Assembly: GCF_025150085.1 (NCBI RefSeq)
Contig: NZ_CP102280.1
Location: forward strand, 1,437,001 to 1,501,000
DNA length: 64,000 nucleotides
Direction of reading: 5' to 3'
DNA from: Dorea longicatena
Lineage (GTDB): Bacteria > Bacillota > Clostridia > Lachnospirales > Lachnospiraceae
Every line of letters begins with the position of its first letter. The stretch's first letter is position 1. Below the pieces are notes generated by a model. That model was not told the DNA's origin. It made no database searches and worked only from the letters and a program-made list of their open reading frames with translations. Shown here piece by piece: positions 16,578 through 23,375 of this stretch. Position numbers and translations under genes: made by a program.

Positions 16578-16897
16578 AAAGAAAATTCGCTGAAGATTTG
16601 GATGCAGCCGAAGAAGTATGCGTATATGCAAAACTTCCGAGGACATTCCAAATTCCTACTCCAGTCGGTAATTATTCCCCTGACTGGGCGATTGCGTTTT
16701 ATGAAGGAAAGGTTAAGCATATCTTCTTTGTGGCTGAAACCAAAGGTACTATGGAAAGTCTTGAACTCAGACCGATTGAACAGGCAAAGATTTCTTGTGC
16801 AAAGAAATTGTTTAATGAAATGTCAACAAGCAAAGTAAGATATCATGATGTTGACAGTTATCAGAACTTGCTTGCTGTGATAAATTCAATAAAATAA
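16550..16897 (+). pseudogene. C-terminal remnant of a type III restriction endonuclease (Res)
   Basis: About 113 codons beginning at the splice point: SIERKFAEDLD, VKLP-like YAKLPRTF, TPVGNYSPDWAIAF and VAETKGTMESLELR match the C-terminal nuclease end of type III Res subunits (PD-ExK core: the D of PDW and the E-x-K of ETKG). The helicase part, over 800 residues, is gone. It has no start of its own. Confidence 0.8.
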
Positions 16898-17006
16898 TAA
16901 TGTGTCAAAATTGAATAATACTAAAAAAGAAGTAAAAAAAACAGAAACGAGATTCGTTTTGGGAAGCTTATGGATGATATTTTTGATGATCATAACAAGA
17001 ATTGAA

Positions 17007-17037
17007 GAGAGGCAGGGTAAAATCCGTTGCCTCTTTT
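17007..17037 (+). terminator. Terminator of the former Res gene
   Basis: AGAGAGGCA and TGCCTCT form the stem, followed by TTTC. It lies between the convergent Res remnant and the minus-strand XRE gene. Confidence 0.5.
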
Positions 17038-17055
17038 CAATTTCAATAAATGACA

Positions 17056-17334
17056 TTAATCCAACTCCGCTCCTAACTCATACCTCCAATACTCTGCCGC
17101 CGCATACTCCCTGGGTTCTGAGAGTATCGGAACGGTAAAGAGTTCAACCGGAACACCGAGCGTTGATGCGAAGAGTTTCATAAGATCCTCTTTCGGTGTT
17201 CGGACATCGCTTTCATACTGAGCAATCCGGACATCAGCACAGCTGTCGGGAAATCCAACAGCCATGCCAAGTTCTTTCTGGGTGAGTTGATTTTTTTGTC
17301 TTAAGTGTTTTAATTTTCTTCCAAATGTAATCAT
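17056..17334 (-). CDS. XRE-family helix-turn-helix protein
   Basis: 92 residues starting at MITFGRKLKHLRQK (17334), 2 bp after the dUTPase-like stop. Typical XRE helix-turn-helix: NQLTQKELGMAVGF, then ADVRIAQYESDVRTP, then a helix ELFTVPILSEP leading into a 20-residue acidic/aromatic tail. Third gene of a ligA-dut-XRE unit on the minus strand. It probably came with a phage or conjugative element; targets are unknown. Confidence 0.8.
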   Translation of the reverse strand: MITFGRKLKHLRQKNQLTQKELGMAVGFPDSCADVRIAQYESDVRTPKEDLMKLFASTLGVPVELFTVPILSEPREYAAAEYWRYELGAELD

Positions 17335-17338
17335 AGTA

Positions 17339-17663
17339 TTATTTTCCTGTGCTTCCGAAGGCCCCGGTTCCTCGTTCTTCACCGAGGTCCAGGACAAAGT
17401 CTGCGATCACGACTGGTGTAATCACCAGCTGACCGACGCGTGTGTCTTTATGAATGGTCTGAGAAGATGTGCTCACGTTGCTGATGATAGCATGGATCTC
17501 ACCACGGTAACCGGAGTCAATCGGTGGAAGTTCGCATACCAGTCCTTTTGCTGCCATGCTGCTTCGTGGAAAGACATATCCGGCAAATCCATCCGGTATG
17601 ATGAGACCGACCAAGTGGAATCCTAGCAACCTCGCCTGGCTTTAATATGCACTCATAAGGCAT
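17339..17663 (-). pseudogene. dut: dUTPase gene, 5'-truncated and frameshifted
   Basis: Trimeric dUTPase motifs are recognisable: PRSSMAAKGL (motif 2), IDSGYRGEI (motif 3), RVGQLV (motif 4) and ERGTGAFGSTGK (motif 5). The codons before motif 2 are in another frame: MPYECILKPGEVARIPLG, overlapping the end of ligA, should run into VGLIIPDGFAG, but a base has been lost near 17616-17622. About 25 N-terminal residues including motif 1 (AGYD) are absent, apparently removed by fusion to the 3' end of ligA. A start within the second frame would give only a partial enzyme, so it is almost certainly inactive. Confidence 0.8.
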
Positions 17664-19653
17664 GAATCATCTCCAGAAATTCAGCTTCTGTAAGAATTGG
17701 AATACCAAGGCTCTGGGCTTTTGCCAGTTTGCTGCCGGCTTTTTCCCCGCAGATTAGGTAATCGGTTTTCTTTGTTACAGAGCTGCCAGGTTTGGCACCA
17801 AGCTCCAGAATCTTATCGTTGATACCGTCTCTGGTAAAATGCTCCAGTTTCCCTGTTGCTACGATGGTACATCCTGTAAATTTGTTTTCTTTTGTCATAA
17901 TGGGCTCTTCCTTTCTTTGTTCAAATGTGAATTCGTTCTGTAAGTTTTTCCATAAATCAAGATTTGCTTCATCTGCAAACCAGGAATGGATGTTGTGATT
18001 TAAGATTTTGCCAAAATCCTCCAACTGAGTGAAGTCGTAATCTCCGACAGCCGCCTGTTCAAATGCAGTTAAATTTCCGGAAAATACGGTGTCCAGAATC
18101 CGGCTTTTGGTTCTGCCAATCATAGGAATATCCATGGAAACCAGATAGCGGACAAAGCTGGTCCTCCGGCTGGCGTTGATGGATTCCCATAAGCGGTCGA
18201 AAGATTTCTCACCATATCCGTCCAGTGCCACAATTTCTTCCCGGTGTTCCTCCAGATGATAGATGTCCTGAAAAGAGTGCAGATAGCCCAGATTCAGGAA
18301 TTTTTCCAAAGTGGCTTCTGACAGTCCTTCGATGTTCATTGCCTTCTTGCTGGCAAAATGGACAAACCTTCTTGTAATCTGGCTGTCGCACTGCGGATTA
18401 TTACAATGCAGAGTTTCTACGGTGCGACCGTCGCTGGTCTTACGGCTGTAGGTTCTGGTTTTGGAACCACAGCAGGGGCAGACCGGAGGCGTGATGTCGG
18501 TATACCTTCCGCGATCCAGATTATCCTCTATATGTGGGATGATCATGTTTCGTTTGGAAACAAGAATCCGGCATCCGGGTACAAGCTCCAGATTTTTGAT
18601 AAAGGTCAGATTATGAAGGGAAGCTCTGGAAACATCGCAGCCGTCAATCTCCACGGTATCGAAGATGCCGACCGGAGCAATCTCGCCAAAACGGGTTGGA
18701 GTCCATTCAATTTCTCGCAGGACTGTCTCATAGGTGTCATTCTCAAACTTATAGGCGAGGCCGTCCTTATAGTGGTGTCCGGTCTTTCCGCAGCTTTTGG
18801 AGTAGCTGAGACTGTCAAAAATCATGACAATGCCATCGATAGGAAGATGTAAATTAGCTGCTGTGGATACCAATTCCTGAATGAATTTCTCCGCATATTC
18901 TCTTGAAAGTCCGGTTCCTGAAATTGAGAAAAACGGGCAGTAACCAAAGCCCAAGTGTGTTAAACCTTCTAATTTGCAGGCTCTGCTGTCCGGGAAGGGA
19001 ACATCCTCCATTCCTTCTAATACATTGAACGGAAGAAAGCGAACACAACGTCCGATACAGTTCTTCGGATCAAGACTTCGTACTGATCCGGAAGCAAAAT
19101 TACGTCCGTTTTTATAAGGTTTTCCATTTCCATCACGCAGAGTATCTTTCAGACGTTCAAAATCATTGGTTGGTATAAAAGACTCACCGGTAATGACCAG
19201 ACGTTCTTTGTGTGGAATGGTAAGCGGTACATTTAAAAATGCCGGGATATTGTGTGTAATATCTTCCCCCACTTCACCATCTCCACGGGTAGAAGCCTGA
19301 ATCAGTTTGCCGTCTTCGTAAATGAGTTTGGTAGTCAAACCGTCCAGTTTCAGCATAAAGAGAACTTCCTGTCCTTTCATGAAATCTAAAAGCTCTGAAA
19401 TCAGTTTTGTTTTCTCAAGCGAGAGCAGCGGAGTCGGATGGGTGACTTTGGCAAGTTCACTGACCGGATAATATCCAACCGTCTGTGTCGGAGAATTTGA
19501 CAGGATGAAACCAGTCTGTTCCTCCAGTTTCTTCAGTTTGTCAAAGAGCCGGTCATACTCGGCATCGGATACCAGAGGGGCATCCTGATTGTAGTAGGCA
19601 TGACGGTATTCATTGAGTTGTTTTACAAGGTTCTTAATTCTTTTGATTGACAT
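17653..19653 (-). CDS. ligA: NAD-dependent DNA ligase (accessory LigA)
   Basis: 666 residues from MSIKRIKNL, with AAAGGAG 5 nt before the ATG; a longer frame to 19731 lacks this. Domain order: Ia (YYNQDAPLVSDAEYD), adenylation domain with catalytic Lys102 in KLDG and STRGDGEVGEDITHN, OB fold, zinc finger (CPCC ... CNNPQC), helix-hairpin-helix region (ALDGYGEKSFDRLWESI) and a BRCT domain with KKTDYLICGEKAGSK. It seals nicks using NAD+. The sequence departs from housekeeping LigA at several conserved places (MLKLDG instead of the usual KPKLDG-like context, and a short helix-hairpin-helix region), and it sits with dut and XRE remnants. I therefore read it as a mobile-element or phage-derived second ligase. 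Confidence 0.88.
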   Translation of the reverse strand: MSIKRIKNLVKQLNEYRHAYYNQDAPLVSDAEYDRLFDKLKKLEEQTGFILSNSPTQTVGYYPVSELAKVTHPTPLLSLEKTKLISELLDFMKGQEVLFMLKLDGLTTKLIYEDGKLIQASTRGDGEVGEDITHNIPAFLNVPLTIPHKERLVITGESFIPTNDFERLKDTLRDGNGKPYKNGRNFASGSVRSLDPKNCIGRCVRFLPFNVLEGMEDVPFPDSRACKLEGLTHLGFGYCPFFSISGTGLSREYAEKFIQELVSTAANLHLPIDGIVMIFDSLSYSKSCGKTGHHYKDGLAYKFENDTYETVLREIEWTPTRFGEIAPVGIFDTVEIDGCDVSRASLHNLTFIKNLELVPGCRILVSKRNMIIPHIEDNLDRGRYTDITPPVCPCCGSKTRTYSRKTSDGRTVETLHCNNPQCDSQITRRFVHFASKKAMNIEGLSEATLEKFLNLGYLHSFQDIYHLEEHREEIVALDGYGEKSFDRLWESINASRRTSFVRYLVSMDIPMIGRTKSRILDTVFSGNLTAFEQAAVGDYDFTQLEDFGKILNHNIHSWFADEANLDLWKNLQNEFTFEQRKEEPIMTKENKFTGCTIVATGKLEHFTRDGINDKILELGAKPGSSVTKKTDYLICGEKAGSKLAKAQSLGIPILTEAEFLEMIHAL

Positions 19654-19731
19654 AGAGTCTCCTTTCTTTTGTGGCGTGCCAGTTCCGGAATCATTTGTTC
19701 CCGTAATCCTCCTTTCCCTGCGTTCAGGCAT

Positions 19732-19763
19732 AAAAAAAGAGAATGACGCTTATGTTCATTCTC
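19732..19763 (-). terminator. Second terminator between the minus-strand promoter and ligA
   Basis: On the minus strand GAGAATGA, a 9-nt loop, TCATTCTC, then TTTTTTT. A clear intrinsic terminator about 80 nt before the ligA start. Confidence 0.75.
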
Positions 19764-19789
19764 AAAATAGATGCAGTTTCCTGCAAAAT

Positions 19790-19902
19790 AAAAAAAGCCA
19801 GAAGTCCCTGCTGCTTGTTGGGCATAGGAATACTCCTGACTACGTTTCAAACCTAAACTGCGTGTGATAAATCCTTTCCGGATTGACACAAATAATTGAT
19901 AC
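19790..19902 (-). ncRNA. Candidate ~110-nt small RNA or attenuated leader upstream of ligA
   Basis: Transcription from the promoter at 19909-19937 would start near 19902 and reach a terminator stem GTCAGGAGT/ACTTCTGGC followed by seven Ts (19790-19840). No reading frame of note. A second terminator follows at 19732-19763 before ligA. No known RNA family was recognised. It may be a stand-alone RNA or a regulated leader. Confidence 0.35.
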
Positions 19903-19908
19903 AAGAAC

Positions 19909-19937
19909 AGTGTAACACTAGATATAGTATATGTCAA
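19909..19937 (-). promoter_or_regulatory. Minus-strand promoter upstream of ligA
   Basis: On the minus strand TTGACA, 17-bp spacer, TACACT. About 250 bp from the ligA start with two terminators between. The gene-free stretch 19654-20166 holds this promoter, both terminators and the CIRCE element of the heat-shock genes. Confidence 0.5.
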
Positions 19938-20003
19938 ATTGAAATATACTAAATAAGCAATAGCAAAACAATATAGAAAGGACACAGAAAGTTCACAAAA
20001 ATA

Positions 20004-20030
20004 TTAGCACTCACTATTGACGAGTGCTAA
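20004..20030 (+). promoter_or_regulatory. CIRCE element (HrcA operator)
   Basis: TTAGCACTC - 9 bp - GAGTGCTAA, a perfect match to the CIRCE inverted repeat bound by the heat-shock repressor HrcA. It overlaps the -35 of the promoter TTGACG (20017-20022), 17 bp, TATAGT (20040-20045) in front of the Hsp20 genes. Confidence 0.95.
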
Positions 20031-20045
20031 TATACGTGCTATAGT
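20017..20045 (+). promoter_or_regulatory. Promoter of the hsp20 operon
   Basis: TTGACG, 17-bp spacer, TATAGT. The -35 lies within the CIRCE element, so HrcA binding should block it at normal temperature. Confidence 0.7.
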
Positions 20046-20166
20046 ACATATAGAACAAAGAAGAAGGAACAACAAAGAGAGTTAAAAAGATTCTCTTGAG
20101 TTTCTTATAACATCCCAGTTCCAAAGAAACAAGGTAAACATGCATAGAAAAAAGGAGAGATGACTT

Positions 20167-20592
20167 ATGTTAATGCCTAGTATTTTTGGAGAAAACTTAT
20201 TTGATGATTTTTTTGATTATCCATTCGTAAAAAATGAAGCGGAGTCAAATGGTTTGATGAAGACGGATGTGAAGGATACCGAACATGGATATGAGATTAC
20301 AATGAACCTTCCGGGAGTAAAAAAGGAAGATGTAAAGGCAGCATTGAAGGATGGTTATCTGACAATCAGTGCTACTTCAGATTCCAAGAAGGAAGAGAAA
20401 AATGATAAAGGACAGTACATCCGTCGTGAACGTTACACTGGTTCCTGCAGCAGAAGCTTTTATGTTGGTGATGCGGTAACTGAAGAAGATATCAAAGCCA
20501 AATTTGAAAACGGTACATTGAAGATGCTGGTTCCGAAAAAAGAAGAGCAGAAGGCTGTGGAAAATAAGAAATACATTGCCATTGAAGGATAA
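20167..20592 (+). CDS. Small heat-shock protein Hsp20 (alpha-crystallin type), first copy
   Basis: 141 residues, ATG after AAAGGAGAGATGACTT. Short N-terminal arm MLMPSIFGENLFDDFF, alpha-crystallin domain from about residue 35 (MKTDVKDTEHGYEITMNLPG, then RRERYTGSCSRSFYV) and a C-terminal tail ending YIAIEG. An ATP-independent holdase for unfolded proteins. First gene downstream of a CIRCE element, so heat-inducible under HrcA. The second copy shares the arm, the domain and the tail. Confidence 0.93.
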   Translation: MLMPSIFGENLFDDFFDYPFVKNEAESNGLMKTDVKDTEHGYEITMNLPGVKKEDVKAALKDGYLTISATSDSKKEEKNDKGQYIRRERYTGSCSRSFYVGDAVTEEDIKAKFENGTLKMLVPKKEEQKAVENKKYIAIEG

Positions 20593-20619
20593 TGTATTCA
20601 TGACATAGATGTTCAATCT

Positions 20620-20644
20620 GCCGGACTTCCAAAGGAAGACCGGC
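20620..20644 (+). repeat. Intercistronic stem-loop between the Hsp20 genes
   Basis: GCCGG-a-CTTCC aaa GGAAG-a-CCGGC, a GC-rich hairpin without a T run. More likely an mRNA stability or processing element than a terminator. Confidence 0.5.
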
Positions 20645-20679
20645 TGACATGACAGGTTCATAAAAAGGAGGAATGACGT

Positions 20680-21141
20680 ATGTTAATGCCTAGTATTTTT
20701 GGAGAAAATTTGTTTGATGATTTTATGAGTGATTTTCCATTCTTTGATGATAGAGATCTGAGAAAGACAGAAAGAAAACTGTACGGACACAATGCAAAAC
20801 GCCTGATGAAGACTGATATCAAAGAGACAGATTCCGGCTTTGAACTGGAAATGGATCTTCCGGGATTCAAGAAAGACGAGATCAAGGTTTCACTGGACAA
20901 CGGTTATATGACCGTCAGTGCGGCGAAAGGCCTGGACAAGGATGAGCAGGAGAAGAAATCCGGAAAATATATCCGCAGGGAGCGTTATGCCGGAGCCTGC
21001 GAGCGTTCCTTCTATGTAGGAGAGAATGTTACGGAAGCGGATATCAAAGGAGAGTTTAAACATGGTATTCTGAAACTGCTTGTTCCGAAGAAAGATAAAC
21101 CGGCAGTAGAAGAAAAGAAATACATTGCCATTGAAGGCTAA
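20680..21141 (+). CDS. Small heat-shock protein Hsp20, second copy
   Basis: 153 residues with AAAGGAGGAATGACGT before the ATG. Same N-terminal MLMPSIFGENLFDDF as the first copy, a charged 20-residue insertion (RKTERKLYGHNAKR), then the alpha-crystallin domain and the YIAIEG end. Likely a tandem duplicate able to form mixed oligomers with the first copy. Followed by a terminator hairpin. Confidence 0.93.
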   Translation: MLMPSIFGENLFDDFMSDFPFFDDRDLRKTERKLYGHNAKRLMKTDIKETDSGFELEMDLPGFKKDEIKVSLDNGYMTVSAAKGLDKDEQEKKSGKYIRRERYAGACERSFYVGENVTEADIKGEFKHGILKLLVPKKDKPAVEEKKYIAIEG

Positions 21142-21156
21142 TGCGAAGATACAGGT

Positions 21157-21190
21157 GAGCGGGGGAGCGAAGAAATGCTCCTCCGCTCTT
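21157..21190 (+). terminator. Hairpin after the hsp20 pair
   Basis: GAGCGGGGGAGC (21157-21168) pairs with GCTCCTCCGCTC (21177-21188), one G-U pair, then TTG. Stable stem with a poor T tract; transcription may continue into the CorA-like gene. Confidence 0.55.
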
Positions 21191-21228
21191 GTGCTATTTG
21201 GAGAGAAAATGAACGAGAGGTGACGGTG

Positions 21229-21891
21229 ATGAAACAATATATACTGGATACCCGGATGGGAACCATACAGGAAGAACCGATACAGGGAAAAATGGGCTGG
21301 GATGGAACAGAAAACCAGCAAGAGAATACGTGTCTGATACTGGCAGCAACACTAAAGGAATTTGAAGCAAGTGAAATCCTGCATCCCTGTAAAAAGGAGC
21401 TGCTTCACAGTCTGAACTGTGAGAAATACTGCAAAGTAGAGTTCTTTCATAATTGTATTCAGGGAATTATCCGGTCACCGTTGACAGATGGGCACAGGCA
21501 GAAGCCGTTCCTTTTTGGATTCCTGCTGTATCAGAACATGCTGTGGTTTGTGAGTGATGATGCAAAACTGCCGAACATGGTGGAACAGATTCGGGAAGAA
21601 CTATATGAGGGGTTCTCTATTCAGGATTTTCTGCTTGCCTTTTTTAATCATCTGATTGAGAAGGATATGAGCTTCCTTCAGAAAATTGAAGATGGGCTGG
21701 AACGTATGGAAGAAAAAGTGCTTGACAGGAAAGAAGCCCACCTCAATGAAGCAATCATGCAGAACCGCAGGGAGTTATCACAGCGACACGGCTACTATCC
21801 TGGAATATGTATCTGCGATTCAGGCCATCATGATGCAGAAATCTGGAGGCAGGGGAACAGACCCGATGCAGTGTTCGGAAAGTCTGTATAA
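21229..21891 (+). pseudogene. CorA-like divalent cation transporter, truncated before the membrane domain
   Basis: Start MKQYILDTRMG after GAGAGGTGAC. The ~190-residue cytosolic part ends in the long-helix segment of CorA proteins (FNHLIEKDMSFLQKIEDGLERMEE, then NRRELSQRHGYY). Exactly there the sequence changes to a conjugative-element lysozyme gene in another frame, adding about 30 unrelated codons. The two C-terminal helices and the GMN motif of CorA are missing, so no transport is possible. hsp20-corA neighbours are, as I recall, seen in related gut clostridia. Assignment is by pattern only. Confidence 0.6.
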
Positions 21892-22636
21892 TACAAGATT
21901 CTCACACAGTCCCGGTTCTATTACCGATCCGAATTATTCGATAGAGGTGGGAGTGCAGACCTTTGCAGACTGTATCAGTCAGGCAGGATGCAGCAGCCCA
22001 CAGGATATGGATAAGTTAAGACTTGCATGACAGGGATATAACTATGGAAACGGATACATAGGATGGGCGCTGCAAAGAGGCGGATACACAGAAGCCAATG
22101 CTTTACAATTTTCACAGGAACAGGAAGCTTCGCAAGGATGGAGCAGTTACGGAGATCCCCAATACGTTCCCCATGTGATGCGGTATTATTCCGGTGGCAG
22201 CCTGTTTTCTGGTTTGTTTGGAAATCAGCAGATCGTATCGGTTGCAATGGGGCAGCTTGGAAACAGTGGTGGTCAGAAGTTCTGGAGCTGGTATGGATTT
22301 GAAAGCCGGGTAGAATGGTGTGCCTGTTTTGCATCATGGTGTGCAGAACAAAGTGGAATGGTTGCATCTGGACAAGTATTGAAGTTCTCAAGCTGTGCTG
22401 TAGGAGCAAGTTGGTTTCAGGGACAAGGAAGATGGAAAGGAAAAGGCTATACACCATCCGCAGGAGACTTTATCTTTTTTGATTGGAATAAGGATGGACA
22501 GGTGGACCATGTAGGGATTGTTGTGAATGTAGCGAATGGACGAGTGAATACGATTGAAGGAAATACAAGCAATATGGTGGCAAGAAGAAGTTATCAATTT
22601 GGGGGAATAGTGATAGTGGGATATGGATATATATAA
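21800..22636 (+). pseudogene. CwlT-like lysozyme/CHAP hydrolase of a conjugative element, 5'-truncated with in-frame stop
   Basis: One frame from 21800 reads LEYVSAIQAIMMQ, GGRGTDPMQCSE and DPNYSIEVGVQ, typical of the bifunctional lysozyme domain in Tn916/ICE CwlT proteins. It continues after a single TGA (22028-22030) into NYGNGYIGWALQRGGYT and a complete CHAP-type peptidase domain (catalytic Cys in EWCACFASWC, His in VDHVGIV, then IEGNTSN). The signal peptide and the first catalytic Glu region are gone. Restart at ATG 22175 would yield the CHAP domain alone without a secretion signal. Evidence of a decayed conjugative element. Confidence 0.85.
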
Positions 22637-22642
22637 AATCTA

Positions 22643-22671
22643 TTGACAAAATATCCTCCTTGTTATATATT
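22643..22671 (+). promoter_or_regulatory. Promoter of the membrane protein/XRE unit
   Basis: TTGACA (22643-22648), 17-bp spacer, TATATT (22666-22671). The -10 lies inside the left arm of the palindrome at 22655-22707. Confidence 0.6.
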
Positions 22672-22707
22672 TATAACAATAAATGTTATAAATATATAAC
22701 AAGGAGG
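22655..22707 (+). promoter_or_regulatory. Perfect 23-bp inverted repeat spanning -10 and ribosome-binding site
   Basis: Left arm 22655-22677 begins CCTCCTTGTTATA; right arm 22685-22707 ends TATAACAAGGAGG; the loop is AATAAAT. The left arm contains the promoter -10 and the right arm ends in AAGGAGG, the ribosome-binding site of the next gene (ATG at 22714). As DNA it could be an operator for the XRE regulator encoded two genes on; as RNA it would hide the ribosome-binding site in a 23-bp stem. Confidence 0.8.
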
Positions 22708-22713
22708 AGTAAT

Positions 22714-23112
22714 ATGAAAAAAAGAATTAATCCGATATCCTATCTTGGATGGTTAGGAATAGTGGGAGTGATAGGTATTAATACAGGAGATTTTATGTTG
22801 CAATTGTTCTTGATATATTTCATTTTTTTTACATATAGAAATATGCCAGCTGATGAATTATTTTGGTTGAATATAAGAAAATCAGCAACTAGAGCGTTTA
22901 TATTGGAGATTATTTTAAATAGTGTGATGATTATTCTAATTACAATATTGGAAAAATATAATATATCTAGTAGTGCGATAAGAATTTCAATTATCAGAGG
23001 ATTTGGAATAATATTTTTAATAGCGCTTTTGTTTTTTATTGTAATGTTAGCATGGTACGGAAAACAAGAACGAAAGAGTGTTGAAGACATATATGATAAT
23101 AACAAATATTAA
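22714..23112 (+). CDS. Small membrane protein (DUF3796-like), partner of XRE regulator
   Basis: 132 residues with four hydrophobic segments (about 8-25, 27-42, 64-82, 95-116) and a charged C-terminus. Start at MKKRINPIS, 6 nt after AAGGAGG. It overlaps the following XRE gene. Membrane protein/XRE pairs of this size are common in Firmicutes, where the membrane partner is thought to influence the regulator. The family name is a recollection, and the function is unknown. Codon use is markedly A/T-rich, like the transporter genes that follow. Confidence 0.7.
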   Translation: MKKRINPISYLGWLGIVGVIGINTGDFMLQLFLIYFIFFTYRNMPADELFWLNIRKSATRAFILEIILNSVMIILITILEKYNISSSAIRISIIRGFGIIFLIALLFFIVMLAWYGKQERKSVEDIYDNNKY

Positions 23113-23293
23113 AGAGTTTAGAGAACAAAATAAGATGAGTCAAACGGAGTTGGCTCAATTAGTTGGAGTGAGAAGAGAAACAATAGGTCATTTAGAAAAT
23201 GGACACTATAATCCATCATTAGTGTTAGCAGCGAAAATTGCAAAAGTATTTAATGTCACAATTGAAGATATGTTTATAATTATAGATGAATAA
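23093..23293 (+). CDS. XRE-family transcriptional regulator
   Basis: 66 residues consisting almost only of a helix-turn-helix: NIKEFREQNKMSQTELAQLV, GVRRETIGHLENGHYNPSL, AAKIAKVFNVTIEDMF. ATG at 23093 preferred; a GTG five codons upstream is possible. It overlaps the membrane protein gene by 20 bp. It probably binds the palindrome at 22655-22707 and represses its own operon, and it may also affect the permease/ATPase pair that begins 82 bp downstream. Confidence 0.85.
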   Translation: MIITNIKEFREQNKMSQTELAQLVGVRRETIGHLENGHYNPSLVLAAKIAKVFNVTIEDMFIIIDE

Positions 23294-23375
23294 CCAGAAT
23301 TATACATATTATACTAATTCAGAGAAAATATTATTAAAATGCTAAATTAGTAAAAGAACAGGGGAGGGGATTACC

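Noticed and set aside
18358..18852. 164-codon plus-strand frame inside ligA
   Set aside because: Antisense shadow of a well-supported gene.
19623..19985. 120-codon minus-strand frame upstream of ligA
   Set aside because: Crosses two intrinsic terminators and overlaps ligA in another frame; no ribosome-binding site.
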